From Phycisphaerae bacterium (GTDB taxonomy: Bacteria; Planctomycetota; Phycisphaerae; Sedimentisphaerales; Anaerohalosphaeraceae): DNA of 57,109 bases. Below are positions 27,015 through 36,207 of this stretch, in pieces. The first letter of the stretch is position 1, and every line of letters begins with the position of its first letter. The notes under the pieces were generated by a model. The model ran no database searches. It saw only the letters and a list, made by a program, of their open reading frames with translations, and was not told the DNA's origin. A program made the translations under genes and the position numbers. The stretch covers positions 1 through 57,109 of the forward strand of contig JAAYCR010000064.1 in the NCBI GenBank assembly GCA_012729675.1, in the 5' to 3' direction.

Positions 27015-28544
27015 TTAATCCAGTTTCAGGGTCATCAGGAATTCCGCATTGGTGCGGGTCTTGGCCAGACGATTCTTCAGCAATTCGACCGCTTCGACCA
27101 GATTCATCTCGCTGAGGACCTTGCGAAGCCGATATGAAAGATCTAGCTCTTTCGGATCCAGAAGCAGCTCTTCACGCCGCGTGCCGCTCTTGTTAATATT
27201 GATGGCCGGGAAGATGCGTCGATCCACGAGTTGGCGATCCAGATGGATTTCCATATTGCCGGTGGCCTTGAACTCCTCAAAGATCACTTCGTCCATCTTC
27301 GAGCCGGTATCGACCAGTGCGGTCGCCAGAATCGTCAGTGACCCGCCGAATTCGATATTACGGGCGGCCCCGAAGAACCGCTTGGGCATCTGCATCGCGT
27401 TGGCATCGACGCCGCCGGTGAGAATCTTGCCCGAATGCGGCATCTCGGTATTGTACGCCCGCGCCAGACGAGTAATCGAGTCCAGCAGAATCAGCACGTC
27501 CTCGCCGTATTCCACCATCCGCTTGGCCTTTTCGATGACCATCTCGGCCACCTGACAATGCCGCGACGTCGGCTCGTCGAATGTCGAACTGATGACCTCG
27601 ACATCCTTGGCCACTTTTCGCTGAAAGTCCGTCACTTCTTCCGGACGCTCGTCGATCAGCAGTACGATCATTTTGATATCGGGGTGATTGACGCTGATGG
27701 CGTTGGCAAATTTTTGCAGCAGCACCGTCTTGCCCGTGCGGGGCGGCGCGACGATGAGCCCACGCTGGCCCTTGCCGATGGGCGTCACCAGGTCCGTAAT
27801 CCGCATCCCCACCTCGTCCTGTGTGGTCTCCAGAATAATGCGCTCTTCGGCGTGCAGCGGCGTCAGGTCGCGGAATACCACCTTCTCGGCCAGCTTGTCC
27901 GGCTCCTGAAAATTGATCGCCTCGACCCGAAGCAGGGCGAAATATTTTTCGCTTTCCTTGGGCGGACGGATCTGGCCGGAGATGATGTTGCCGCTGCGCA
28001 GGCCGAACCGCCGAATCTGCGACGGCGAGACATACACATCGTCCGGGGAGGCGATATAGCTGTACTTGGGGCTTCGCAAAAAGCCGAAGCCGTCCGGCAG
28101 GATCTCCAGCACGCCTTCGCCGTACATCAGGCCATCTTGACGGACACGCTCTTTCAGGATGCGAAAGATCAACTCCTGCTTGGCAAGCCCCATATAATCA
28201 TTGATGCCTTCCTTGCGGGCGATGCTGTGCAGCTCCACCACGTCCAGGTTCTGCAAGTCGGTGATATGCAGGTTGCCCCGCTTGATCCGCTCATATTTGG
28301 CGTGGATGGATTCTTCGAGGGTTTGCTTATCGTTTTTTTCCTTGGGGGTCTCGGCCGATTCGGTTTTCTCGGCGGTCGTGGATGCCTCCACGGCCGCGCC
28401 GCCGTTATTGGTATCGTCTTCTTTCGGCGCCTCGGCCGATTCAACTATTTCCATCTGAGGTGTTTCTTTGGTTTTGTCTTTTTTGCGGTAGGCACGTTTT
28501 TTACGCACTTCAGGCGCGCCGTCTGTTGCCGTTTTCTTGGCCAT
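27015..28544 (-). CDS. rho: Transcription termination factor Rho
   Basis: This RNA-dependent hexameric ATPase ends transcription of untranslated RNA. The 509-residue product has a Lys/Glu-rich N-terminal extension of about 85 residues, the Rho N-domain ([20 protein letters not shown]), the cold-shock RNA-binding domain ([15 protein letters not shown]) and the ATPase core with APPRTGKT near residue 266 and [12 protein letters not shown]. The start follows AAGGAG. Such N-terminal extensions are found in several phyla and may add RNA-binding or disordered contacts. Confidence 0.97.
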   Translation of the reverse strand: MAKKTATDGAPEVRKKRAYRKKDKTKETPQMEIVESAEAPKEDDTNNGGAAVEASTTAEKTESAETPKEKNDKQTLEESIHAKYERIKRGNLHITDLQNLDVVELHSIARKEGINDYMGLAKQELIFRILKERVRQDGLMYGEGVLEILPDGFGFLRSPKYSYIASPDDVYVSPSQIRRFGLRSGNIISGQIRPPKESEKYFALLRVEAINFQEPDKLAEKVVFRDLTPLHAEERIILETTQDEVGMRITDLVTPIGKGQRGLIVAPPRTGKTVLLQKFANAISVNHPDIKMIVLLIDERPEEVTDFQRKVAKDVEVISSTFDEPTSRHCQVAEMVIEKAKRMVEYGEDVLILLDSITRLARAYNTEMPHSGKILTGGVDANAMQMPKRFFGAARNIEFGGSLTILATALVDTGSKMDEVIFEEFKATGNMEIHLDRQLVDRRIFPAININKSGTRREELLLDPKELDLSYRLRKVLSEMNLVEAVELLKNRLAKTRTNAEFLMTLKLD

Positions 28545-28821
28545 GATGACTCCTTAATCCTAAAAAAGTCTTGCTGAAATTGATTGTCGTACTAAAAACC
28601 CCTATTTCAATACGTCAGCGAACGCCGCTGCCGCCTTATCGGGAAATTTGCCTCACGAAGGGCCGATGCACCGCCCTTCGTTATGTGGATTGTATCTGTC
28701 ACTACCCGTTTCGGCTCTCAATCCGAAACCTTATGTTAAACCCCATGCCCCGGACAATCACGCCGCACGCCCTACAAACAAGGAGCGTCATTAAACGCAG
28801 GATACACCGGGCAATCTTAAC

Positions 28822-29433
28822 TTAACCATGACTCATTATGCTTGAAAAGAGTTGAGCGACTTGCTCTGCCACATCTGAATTATCAGAATTGTTATAAATG
28901 ATATAATCCGCGATTTCCCGCTTCGTGTCCAGAGAAATTTGAAAATTTTCACGTTTTTTTAGCTCATTTTCATCAAATTTTCCATTTTCTTTCGCTCTTT
29001 GCCGCCGAATCGCCTCGTCCGCTTCGACAAACACCAGCACATCGCACAAGTCCGTCCGCCCCACCTCCGCCAGCAACGGCACATCCAGCACGATGGCCTG
29101 GACTGCCCCGTCGGCCTGATAAATTCCGATTTGCCGCTCCACCTCGGCCATCACCCGCGGATGAATCAGGGCGTTGAGTTTTTCCAGAGCCGCCGCATCG
29201 GAAAAGACCTTGCGCCCCAAGGCCGCACGATCTACCCGGCCGGATTTATCCAAAATACCGCCCCCGAACAATCGGACAATACTCTCTTTTACATCCGCTT
29301 CTTCAAGCAGCCCGTGTGCAATCCCGTCGGCCTCAACCACCGCGCACCCCAGCGGCGCAAAACACCCCGCCACCGTACTCTTGCCGGCCCCAATCCCCCC
29401 CAGCACACCGATTATTTTCTTCTGTTTAAGCAT
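28822..29433 (-). CDS. coaE: Dephospho-CoA kinase
   Basis: This enzyme performs the last step of coenzyme A synthesis, phosphorylating the 3'-OH of dephospho-CoA. The P-loop GGIGAGKST is at residues 12-20, and the family motifs EADGIAHGLL and LDVPLLAEVG are present. At 203 residues the length is typical. It is followed by rho after 277 bases that include a 9-base-arm hairpin (28655-28681) without a U-tract, which may belong to the rho leader. Confidence 0.93.
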   Translation of the reverse strand: MLKQKKIIGVLGGIGAGKSTVAGCFAPLGCAVVEADGIAHGLLEEADVKESIVRLFGGGILDKSGRVDRAALGRKVFSDAAALEKLNALIHPRVMAEVERQIGIYQADGAVQAIVLDVPLLAEVGRTDLCDVLVFVEADEAIRRQRAKENGKFDENELKKRENFQISLDTKREIADYIIYNNSDNSDVAEQVAQLFSSIMSHG

Positions 29434-29660
29434 TTTTCTACAACGGATACAGTTCTATTGTACAAACCCGTCAAAATACCTCAACAACCATTTTTCCGAT
29501 CCGAAGGTTTTCTATCGTTTCGGCCGGCGACCGATGGCCATGCCGCCGAGACACTTACATTTCACGCCAAAATCGGATGTTCCTTTCCCGAAATCAGGCA
29601 AATAAAAGACATCCAAAACGCCCATTTTTGAAAAGTCGTAAAAATTTTCCATCTTCCCCC

Positions 29661-29692
29661 TTGACATTTGCCCATTATTATCGCATTATAAT
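29661..29692 (+). promoter_or_regulatory. Promoter of tRNA-Asn
   Basis: TTGACA at 29661 and a perfect TATAAT at 29687-29692 precede the tRNA by 26 bases. Their spacing is 20 bases, longer than ideal; an overlapping CATTAT (29684-29689) would give 17. Confidence 0.5.
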
Positions 29693-29717
29693 TGTTTCGA
29701 GTTTGCTTAGATATCAA

Positions 29718-29790
29718 TCCCCGATAGCTCAATTGGTAGAGCGAGCGGCTGTTAACCGCTAGGTCGTAGGTTCGAGCCCTACTCGGGGAG
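29718..29790 (+). tRNA. tRNA-Asn (GTT)
   Basis: A 73-base tRNA with acceptor TCCCCGA/TCGGGGA, D-arm GCTCAATTGGTAGAGC, anticodon loop CTGTTAA (anticodon GTT), T-arm GTAGGTTCGAGCCCTAC and discriminator G. CCA is not encoded. Confidence 0.97.
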
Positions 29791-29796
29791 CTAAGT

Positions 29797-29827
29797 GCCC
29801 TCTACAAACCTGTAGAGGGCTTTTTTT
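29797..29827 (+). terminator. Intrinsic terminator of tRNA-Asn
   Basis: A perfect 10-base stem (GCCCTCTACA/TGTAGAGGGC) with an AACC loop is followed by seven T residues. Confidence 0.93.
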
Positions 29828-30141
29828 ATGCCCATTTTTGCCTTGTCGAATCGACCGGAATCCGCGTTATTTGTCCCCAAATCCAGTTCCAAACGACAGG
29901 TTTTTTCAAGGCAAACTCTGGTGTTGTTAACTCCAGAACAAGACGACGCGCAACTTTCAGGCCAAACTCTGAGACTCTGACACCCCTTTTCCTCTGTCGG
30001 TTAACAGCCAAAAAAGTTTCGGGGCGTCAATTGAATTCACAACCATAAAAACATCTATAGTGTCAGGAAGAAAAGAAATGCAGTAATAATAGAGGAGCTT
30101 CTTCTATAAACTGGTTACAACACTGTGTACCAAAAAATGCA
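29828..30141. other. Gap with no gene; inverted piece of the tRNA anticodon arm
   Basis: I see no convincing gene in these 314 bases. A minus-strand frame (29826-30011, containing RVSEFGLKVARRLVLELT) is open but starts with TTG and has no ribosome-binding site. CGGTTAACAGCC at 29998-30009 is the complement of the tRNA-Asn anticodon-arm segment 29747-29758, a 12-base match in inverted orientation that could be an old integration scar. Confidence 0.3.
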
Positions 30142-31347
30142 TCATGTGCAATTTAAGCCAAAAGATTTATGGAGCTTATTCCCTATTCTTCTCAAACACA
30201 AAAAGCCTCCGGATAGGAACAGTAAAGTGGATGGTTCAGGTATGGTGACTATATAATATCCTTGTTCGTGAAATGCTCCATCTATCCTTTCTGCCCAACC
30301 AATTATAGTTTTTCCGTCGTCGCTTATTCCTGATGCATCTCTCAATCTCCAACCCATGAGATCAAGGCCGTATTCGTTTTCAAGTAGATTTGTTAAATTG
30401 CGGATACCATTCACTTCATCCCAAATGAATGCCTCACTTAAATGACTGTCTACTATATGTCCCCAACCAACAATAATGTTTCCATCTGCAGACATACGGG
30501 ATGCCATTGTGGAACGGAACCCTTCGTTGGCGGGAATACCTAAGCCCGCTATTCCAGTTTCTTCTCGCCATATAAAGGCTTCTCTGCCCAGAAATGAACT
30601 GCTGTAACCAGCAATCAAAGAGCCATCAGAAGAAACGCAGGTTGCATACCCATCGGAATCACCTCCGGGTAGATGTCCCAAGCCGATCATTCCACGCTGT
30701 TCATTCCAAAGAAAAGGTTCTATATCTTTCCCGTTCAGCAAATTGTAATATCCGCTATATCCGACAACAGTTGAACCGTCAGCAGAAATTGCATAAGCCC
30801 CTGACTGGCGGCCAAGGGTTATATTTTTATCCAAGTGGCCTAATCCGACCATTCCCTCTGAGGCCGTCCATAGAAACGCTTCATTGCCATTGGATCCTGT
30901 GCTTCGTCCTACAATTATGGAACCATCGTAAGACGCCCCATATGAGGAAGACCAATAGCTTCCGGTTTGAGTTCCTAAATAGCCGAGCAGTATCAAGCCA
31001 TCCGCTTGTGTCCATTTGTAGGCTGAAGTCTCTTCTGTAATGACATTGGTAATTTGGCCGACAACAGTTGTACCATTTGGCGAGAGCCCATACGCAACTC
31101 CAGCGTAAGTTGTATTCCCCACATCTCGGAGTCCCACGTCTTTTGATAGCCAAAATGGCATTGGAAAATATCCATTGATGGTCCTTTGTCCAACTACAAT
31201 AGTTCCGTCTGCCGACAGATCGTTTACTCTATGACAGTAAGTGCCATCCGATAATTGACTGAAAAGGCTAAATTCAGGAAGCACCGAGAAGCATGATTGG
31301 CTACATAACACAACCGAAGCCATTATCAGATTTATTCTTTTCACCAC
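30142..31347 (-). CDS. HAF-repeat exported protein with PEP-CTERM signal
   Basis: The 401-residue product starts with a signal peptide and consists of about seven beta-rich repeats of the HAF type, with phrases such as SADGTIVVG, SPNGTTVVG and SADGSTVVGY alternating with EAFLWT-like segments. The C-terminus IPEPSTLLFLSGGFLCLRR is a PEP-CTERM exosortase sorting signal, with a further 14 residues after it. Such proteins are exported and processed by exosortase. It is the last host-like gene before the phage region and could mark the integration boundary. Confidence 0.85.
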   Translation of the reverse strand: MVKRINLIMASVVLCSQSCFSVLPEFSLFSQLSDGTYCHRVNDLSADGTIVVGQRTINGYFPMPFWLSKDVGLRDVGNTTYAGVAYGLSPNGTTVVGQITNVITEETSAYKWTQADGLILLGYLGTQTGSYWSSSYGASYDGSIIVGRSTGSNGNEAFLWTASEGMVGLGHLDKNITLGRQSGAYAISADGSTVVGYSGYYNLLNGKDIEPFLWNEQRGMIGLGHLPGGDSDGYATCVSSDGSLIAGYSSSFLGREAFIWREETGIAGLGIPANEGFRSTMASRMSADGNIIVGWGHIVDSHLSEAFIWDEVNGIRNLTNLLENEYGLDLMGWRLRDASGISDDGKTIIGWAERIDGAFHEQGYYIVTIPEPSTLLFLSGGFLCLRRIGNKLHKSFGLNCT

Positions 31348-31579
31348 AAGTATTATCCTTCAGACGATATCAAAGCAAAAAAACGACACTTTTCCCCTAG
31401 CCTGTCAAAAGAAACGAAACCTATCCGAATACTCTCAACAATGGTAATTATACATAAATTCAATCTCAGAGTCAAGAATATTAGGTTCCAACAAGTTCTA
31501 TCGCAATTCTTCTCCGAAATTGTGTGTCTCTACGTCCGGACATATACAGTCATCACTTATGCAAAAATATAGTCAATTC
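31348..31579. other. Gap at the presumed left phage boundary
   Basis: This AT-rich stretch lies between the host-type PEP-CTERM gene and the first phage promoter copy. The left attachment site is expected here or just beside it, but without the right end it cannot be located. Confidence 0.3.
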
Positions 31580-31617
31580 GCGCGACAAATCCGGACTGAC
31601 TGCAGATATAGAGGGTG
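31580..31617 (+). promoter_or_regulatory. Phage module promoter-like motif, copy 1
   Basis: GCGCGACA, 12 variable bases, then CTGCAGATATAGAGGGTG. Identical boxes with identical spacing occur at 38399 and 51917. This copy lies 45 bases before the small gene that opens the integration module. The spacing between GCGCGACA and GATATA is 17 bases, as between -35 and -10 elements. Confidence 0.6.
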
Positions 31618-31661
31618 AAGCAGTTAACACAATTCGGAATCCCCCAACAATGGAGGCTACC

Positions 31662-31811
31662 TTGGCAAAAAACAAGACGTGTTTTGACATAAATCCAAAC
31701 CAACGACGGCAGCAGATTATTGACCTGCTTTCGCAAACCCTGGCTGGACAATTAAAGCCCCGAAAAAAGCCGGAAAATCCGCAAAATTCCTCTCAAAAAG
31801 CCCTTGCTTAA
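31662..31811 (+). CDS. Small protein before DUF2924, 49 aa
   Basis: A GGAGG site five bases before TTG 31662 supports this start. The product has an INPNQRRQQIIDLLSQTLAG helix and a basic, Pro-rich tail. I do not recognise a domain. It precedes the DUF2924 and recombinase genes on the same strand. Confidence 0.5.
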   Translation: MAKNKTCFDINPNQRRQQIIDLLSQTLAGQLKPRKKPENPQNSSQKALA

Positions 31812-31841
31812 CAGTCACAAATCGGGCCTATGTGTGACTGT
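31811..31841. promoter_or_regulatory. Inverted repeat before the recombinase operon
   Basis: ACAGTCACA and TGTGACTGT are perfect 9-base arms separated by 13 bases, with flanking TTA and TTAA nearly extending the symmetry. It lies between the small gene and DUF2924 and could be an operator, possibly for the HTH protein downstream of the recombinase. Confidence 0.4.
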
Positions 31842-31886
31842 GTTAACCGAGAATAACTAATGTAACCATTTGTGAGTTATGGCTTT

Positions 31887-32399
31887 ATGGAATTTGAAAC
31901 CAAGCAAAAAATCGCTGACATTGAGCGGATGACGGCCGGGCAGATGCGGGACACCTATGCCGAGGTCTTTGGCGAGCCAACCCGGTCTGGCAACCGTCAA
32001 TGGATGTTCCGGCGGATTGCCTGGCGTCTGCAATCGCTGGATGAGGGCGGACTCTCGGAGCGTGCCTTGCGACGGGCACGGGAACTGGCGCGGGAGCAGG
32101 ACATTCGGGTCATTCCGCCGGCGAATTTGACGATGGCCCCGGCCGATTCGGTGGATGTGACCCTGCCGGTGCCGGATTTTATCAAAATCAACCGCGACCC
32201 GCGGCTGCCGTTCCCCGGTACGGTACTGTCCCGCAAATACAAGGGGCATCTGTACCAAGTCACGGTCTTACCCAACGGCTTTGAACATGATGGCCAGGTC
32301 TATCGCAGCCTCTCGGCCGTTGCCCGTGCCATTACAGGAAGCGGATGGAATGGCTATCTATTCTTCAATCTAACCGAACCCGGAAAGGTCAATGAATGA
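31887..32399 (+). CDS. DUF2924 protein, recombinase partner
   Basis: The DUF2924 signature is clear: IERMTAGQMRDTYAEVFGEP followed by TRSGNRQWMFRRIAWRLQ. Members are nearly always encoded directly before a large serine recombinase in prophages and integrative elements; their role is unknown. The stop overlaps the recombinase ATG (ATGA). ATG 31887 is chosen; an upstream GTG at 31872 is possible. Confidence 0.85.
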   Translation: MEFETKQKIADIERMTAGQMRDTYAEVFGEPTRSGNRQWMFRRIAWRLQSLDEGGLSERALRRARELAREQDIRVIPPANLTMAPADSVDVTLPVPDFIKINRDPRLPFPGTVLSRKYKGHLYQVTVLPNGFEHDGQVYRSLSAVARAITGSGWNGYLFFNLTEPGKVNE

Positions 32400-33925
32400 T
32401 TCAAGCTGCCCCCAAAACCATACGCTGTGCCATCTACACACGCAAAAGCACCGAAGAGAACCTTGGGCTGGATTACAACACGCTGGATGCCCAGCGGGAT
32501 GCGTGTGAAGCGTATATTAAAAGCCAAAAGTCGCTGGGATGGGTGTGCCTGCCGGACCAATATGACGATGGCGGCTACACGGGTGGCAACATGGACCGCC
32601 CGGCGTTCCAGCAATTGATGGCCGACGTCGAGGACGGGAAGATTGACTGTATTGCCATCTATAAAATAGATCGACTGAGTCGTTCCCTCATGGATTTTGC
32701 ACAAATCATGGAAGTTTTGGAACGCAAAAAGGTCTCGCTGGTTTCGGTGACACAACAGTTCAATACCACAACCTCGATGGGGCGGTTGACCTTAAACATT
32801 CTGCTGTCATTTGCTCAATTTGAGCGCGAGATTATTTCCGAACGCACACGAGACAAAATCGCCGCATCCCGACGTAAAGGAAAATGGACCGGGGGACATC
32901 AGGTGTTGGGCTACGACTTGCAGCAAAAGCCGGGCGGCAATTGTCTGCTGGTAAACCAGGAAGAATCATATCAGGTCCAGCAGATATTTAAGCTCTATCT
33001 GGAAAGCGGTTCAATTATGGACACCCTTCGAGCTTTGCGTGAAAAGGGAATCATGACCAAGCAGTATTCTACGAAAACCGGAAATTCTCGTGGAGGAGCG
33101 CCTTTTGATAAAACGACCCTGCATAGGACACTGACGAATGTGACCTATTTGGGTAAAGTCCGGCACAAGGATCAGGTTTACGAGGGCGAGCATGAGGCGA
33201 TTATTGATGCCGACACTTTCCATCAAGTTCAGGGTATGCTCAAGAGAAACCTGCGTTCCGGCGGCAAATATTCAAGCAATAAATACAATGCACTGCTCAA
33301 GGGATTGGTCCGCTGTAAACATTGCGGAAGTGCGATGATACACCATTTTGTGCAGAAGCCCAACAAGCGGTATCGTTACTATGTTTGTTTGAAAGCGCAA
33401 AAACAAGGGTGGGATACCTGTCCCAGTCCTGCATTGCCTGCGGCGGAATTGGAGCAGTTCATTGTCGACCAAATCAAGGTTATCGGAAAAGACCTTGCTG
33501 TCTTGGAGGACTGTATCAAAAAAACGCAGGCCCACATGCAGGAACAAATTGAGCGATTGAAAGACGCCCGTAGTGAAAAACAGAAGCTTATACAGGAATT
33601 GAGTCAGCAGATTGGAGAGGCGGCCGCACAGGTTGGATTTGACGGGACGGCGGCCGGTCGGATAGAGCTGTGTCAGCAACAAATCAAAGATATCCAGGTA
33701 GAAATGGCATCGCTAAATTCGGAAATCGTTTCGATTCAGCGGCAGATGCTCAATCCGGACGAACTGGTGGGCAACCTGGAATCCTTCGAACCGCTCTGGG
33801 ACGCCATGCGTCCCAGACAAAAAGAAAAGCTGATTCATTTACTCATCAAACAGATTGAATGGGATAGCGAGACGGACAACATCTTCATCGCTTTCCATCA
33901 GACCAACATTGAGGTTTTAAATTAA
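32396..33925 (+). CDS. Large serine recombinase (integrase)
   Basis: This is the site-specific recombinase that integrates and excises the phage. The catalytic resolvase domain starts with IYTRKSTEEN (nucleophile Ser18) and includes YKIDRLSRSL and FEREIISERTRDKI. It is followed by the recombinase domain (VLGYDL...LHRTLTNVTYLGKV), a zinc ribbon with CKHCGS and a coiled-coil C-terminus of about 130 residues, which controls synapsis direction in this class. At 509 residues the length is typical. Confidence 0.95.
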   Translation: MIQAAPKTIRCAIYTRKSTEENLGLDYNTLDAQRDACEAYIKSQKSLGWVCLPDQYDDGGYTGGNMDRPAFQQLMADVEDGKIDCIAIYKIDRLSRSLMDFAQIMEVLERKKVSLVSVTQQFNTTTSMGRLTLNILLSFAQFEREIISERTRDKIAASRRKGKWTGGHQVLGYDLQQKPGGNCLLVNQEESYQVQQIFKLYLESGSIMDTLRALREKGIMTKQYSTKTGNSRGGAPFDKTTLHRTLTNVTYLGKVRHKDQVYEGEHEAIIDADTFHQVQGMLKRNLRSGGKYSSNKYNALLKGLVRCKHCGSAMIHHFVQKPNKRYRYYVCLKAQKQGWDTCPSPALPAAELEQFIVDQIKVIGKDLAVLEDCIKKTQAHMQEQIERLKDARSEKQKLIQELSQQIGEAAAQVGFDGTAAGRIELCQQQIKDIQVEMASLNSEIVSIQRQMLNPDELVGNLESFEPLWDAMRPRQKEKLIHLLIKQIEWDSETDNIFIAFHQTNIEVLN

Positions 33926-33941
33926 TCGGAGGTTTCCAATC

Positions 33942-34337
33942 ATGGAGATAACCAAAGGCATCAAGGTTCATTTTACGCACGCCAACCGCGGCCGAAAACA
34001 GATTAAGGCCGGTCCGGCACCTGTTGTCGATACCCCAGAGGGTAGGGTTCCTCGTCTTTCGCGGTTGATGGCCCTGGCCATCCATTTCGACAACCTGATC
34101 CGGCAAGGCGGGATATGTAACCAAGCGGATTTGGCTCAGTTGGGTCACGTCAGCCGGGCACGGGTGACCCAGATCATGAACCTCTTATATTTGGCTCCGG
34201 ACATTCAGGAGCACATTCTATTTCTGCCGCCTGTGACCGAGGGACGCGACCCAGTTCCGGAGACGAAACTGCGGAAACTTGTCAAAGAGACCTGCTGGGA
34301 AAAGCAGCGTCAAATGTGGGAGAGGATATCACAATGA
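33942..34337 (+). CDS. HTH protein downstream of the recombinase
   Basis: The 131-residue protein has an HTH segment, QADLAQLGHVSRARVTQIMN, around residues 65-85. GGAGG precedes ATG. Similar proteins often follow DUF2924 and serine recombinase genes. It could be a recombination directionality factor or a local regulator; context suggests one of these and the sequence does not decide. It converges on the reverse-transcriptase gene with a nine-base overlap. Confidence 0.7.
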   Translation: MEITKGIKVHFTHANRGRKQIKAGPAPVVDTPEGRVPRLSRLMALAIHFDNLIRQGGICNQADLAQLGHVSRARVTQIMNLLYLAPDIQEHILFLPPVTEGRDPVPETKLRKLVKETCWEKQRQMWERISQ

Positions 34338-35291
34338 AGTTTTCTGTGGAGACTTATTCCTTTCATAGAGGATCCATTCAAGGTGCCTCCACTTAACTTT
34401 TCTATAGAGCGACAACAGCTTAAGACCCTCTGGACGGTCCAGCCACATAACAAATCCTATACGACCTCGGTATTGATTTCTCGTGTCAAAGTCACCAGAG
34501 ATATCTCTGTGTTGGCTTTGCTGTATTGCTTTTAGTAATTCTCCGCGTAATGTTTTTATATAATCAGTGGAGGCAGACACTTTCCCATTCTGGACTCGAA
34601 CGCCACAAATAATGCGTTCCTTCCCATCACCAGGTGCATACACATCTATTTTACTTTGCTTGACTTTGAAGCCGTTTTGGCGAATGATCTCAATTACCAA
34701 GTCAGTAAATTGCTCAACAGGATAGCTCCCTGAGATGGTAATATCATCAACATAGCGTGTGTATTTGAGACCGGCTTTTGCAGCCATTCCGCATATTCGT
34801 TTGTCAAGAGGTTGAATGACCTGATCTGCTAACATTGGACTTGTTGACGTACCAAGTGGCAATGAATATTTTCTTGTTGTAAGCAATGTCAAAATCCTGG
34901 AAACATCAGGCGCACATTCCTGCCCCATAAAAAAATCATATATCTTCTGATAACGTACACTTGGATAAAAGGATTTCACATCAAACTTCGCAATGAATAA
35001 TGAGTTTGAATGTTTTTTTGCATTATCAAGGATACTGCGCCCCTTGATTGCCCCATACGCGTAATCAGAAATAGGAAGTCGATGCAATATTCGATCAAGA
35101 ATTCGGCGTTGAAGCATTGCCAAGGGGTTAATGCTCATGACTAGATCGCGATCTTTTCCCTTAACATTACGTTTAAAATCACGATAATACCTTTCAGTAT
35201 TTTCTGCTACATCAATGAGACCGTTTTCGTGAATACCGAGCTGATTGGCTAAATGTGGTATGGTTCTTATGCGAAGAGTTTTACAATTCAT
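34329..35291 (-). CDS. Retron-type reverse transcriptase
   Basis: All RT motifs are visible: IAKFDVKSFYPS (motif A), LPLGTSTSPMLADQVIQPLD (motif B), TRYVDDITISG (motif C with the catalytic YVDD), GFKVKQSKID (motif D) and RIICGVRVQNGKV, in the place of the VTGLVVN segment of retron enzymes. The N-terminal part (RYYRDFK...LQRRILDRILHRL) and the C-terminal thumb also align by eye with Ec86-type retron RTs. ATG 35291, just after the XRE stop, gives 320 residues; in-frame ATGs at 35315 and 35348 would overlap the XRE gene. Retron RTs make msDNA from a structured RNA and act in anti-phage defence. No maturase or endonuclease domain is present. Confidence 0.88.
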   Translation of the reverse strand: MNCKTLRIRTIPHLANQLGIHENGLIDVAENTERYYRDFKRNVKGKDRDLVMSINPLAMLQRRILDRILHRLPISDYAYGAIKGRSILDNAKKHSNSLFIAKFDVKSFYPSVRYQKIYDFFMGQECAPDVSRILTLLTTRKYSLPLGTSTSPMLADQVIQPLDKRICGMAAKAGLKYTRYVDDITISGSYPVEQFTDLVIEIIRQNGFKVKQSKIDVYAPGDGKERIICGVRVQNGKVSASTDYIKTLRGELLKAIQQSQHRDISGDFDTRNQYRGRIGFVMWLDRPEGLKLLSLYRKVKWRHLEWILYERNKSPQKTSL

Positions 35292-35301
35292 CGCTTGGAG
35301 A

Positions 35302-35610
35302 TTACTTGATTCCATTACTCTCTGCAATTCGATTCTTTTGCAATTCATGCATTAGCTCTTGAAGATGCTTATAAATAGCATCTACTTCAGGTTTATCAGA
35401 CTTGAAATCAACAGTTCCTTCAACCAATAGAAAGCTGATCGGAACATTAAATTCTTCTGAAATTTTCTTAAGCAAACTTAAACTTGGCTCTGACTTATTG
35501 TTTTCTAACAACGACAGATAATTCTGTGAAACGCCAAGTTTCTTGGCCATTTCACCTTGTCTTAAGTTTGCCGCGACCCTTACAAATTTAATGCTTTTTC
35601 CTATATTCAC
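35302..35610 (-). CDS. XRE-family HTH regulator of the retron locus
   Basis: The N-terminal Cro/C1 HTH (EMAKKLGVSQNYLSLLENNK) is followed by a region that specifies dimerisation (SFLLVEGTVDF) and a helical tail of about 40 residues. GTG 35610 is preferred because GGTGG lies five bases upstream; GTG 35619 is the alternative. It lies between a 79-residue gene and the RT gene. HTH proteins are accessory components of some retron types and could be effector-controlling or regulatory. The palindrome at 36208 is a candidate binding site. Confidence 0.85.
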   Translation of the reverse strand: MNIGKSIKFVRVAANLRQGEMAKKLGVSQNYLSLLENNKSEPSLSLLKKISEEFNVPISFLLVEGTVDFKSDKPEVDAIYKHLQELMHELQKNRIAESNGIK

Positions 35611-35648
35611 GGTATCCACCGATTTAACTCAGAGTTTTGGAAGTTCTA

Positions 35649-35888
35649 CTATCTCGCAATCTGACTATCATCTCTCGCTTTTCCCGAAAACTTGTTCAAT
35701 TCCAGAAGAATTGCATACGCCATTTCTTCTGCGTCTCTGAACCTGTGTTTTTCTAGCGAGCCTTTCATCTGATTTTTAAGATGCTGCAGAACTTCCGTTT
35801 TTGCAGCTTCAGGGTCCATCTGTAACAATGACTCCACGTGAGTACATATTTGACGGACCAGTTCTTTTGAACGACAACTTTGCTTCAT
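35649..35888 (-). CDS. Small helical protein of the retron locus, 79 aa
   Basis: ATG 35888 follows an optimal AAAGGAGGTGACC, so this is a well-translated gene. The product (MKQSCRSKELVRQICTHVES) appears fully alpha-helical, with RFRDAEEMAYAILLELNKFS near the end. I recognise no domain. It is the first gene after the structured leader and is followed by XRE and RT, so it could be the toxin or an RNA-binding helper of the retron. Confidence 0.6.
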   Translation of the reverse strand: MKQSCRSKELVRQICTHVESLLQMDPEAAKTEVLQHLKNQMKGSLEKHRFRDAEEMAYAILLELNKFSGKARDDSQIAR

Positions 35889-35889
35889 G

Positions 35890-36150
35890 GTCACCTCCTT
35901 TCTGGGTAATGAAGCTGACAAATAATTGATGGCCAACCGTTGACCACCGCTCTGTTACAAAAGCAACAGCTTTTGTGAAGGTATGCCATGGGCAAGAGAA
36001 CGGAGAGGCAAAGAGACAATGCCCCAATGTACTCTGCGCGGCGACATAAACCATAGGCGAGTAACTATCGCCTTTCAGGCCCGCCTCGAAGGCAGGCAAC
36101 ACCAAACGGTGTGGCCCAGAAAGAAGAAACACAAAGTTGTCAAAGAGCTA
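35890..36150 (-). ncRNA. Candidate retron msr-msd RNA / structured leader
   Basis: On the minus strand, from the predicted start near 36150, there are three short perfect stem-loops in a row: ACACC/GGTGT with loop GTTT, GCCTGCC/GGCGGGC with loop TTCGA, and AGGCGA/TCGCCT with a 7-base loop. A more distant hairpin is CAAAAGC/GCTTTTG (7 bp). TGGGCCACACCG near the 5' side can pair with CGGTTGGCCA near 35925-35940 with two bulges, a possible a1/a2 closing stem. This layout resembles retron msr hairpins plus an msd region, but a long msd hairpin and the branching guanosine cannot be fixed by eye. Confidence 0.4.
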
Positions 36151-36156
36151 ATTGTC

Positions 36157-36185
36157 AATTTAGCACCGAATGACATCTCTGTCAA
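36157..36185 (-). promoter_or_regulatory. Promoter of the retron transcript
   Basis: On the minus strand TTGACA (36180-36185) is followed after 17 bases by TAAATT (36157-36162). This places the transcript start near 36150, just ahead of the stem-loop series. Confidence 0.5.
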
Positions 36186-36207
36186 TGAATTTTTCCAGAA
36201 AAATTAA

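Noticed and set aside
29718-31579. tRNA-Asn as the attachment site of the phage
   Set aside because: The phage carries a serine recombinase, which seldom uses tRNA genes, and the host-type PEP-CTERM gene lies between the tRNA and the phage genes.
22030-36150. Diversity-generating retroelement combining the S23 gene and the RT
   Set aside because: The two genes are 12 kb apart in different elements, the RT is retron-like rather than DGR-like, and no template/variable repeat pair or variable protein was found.
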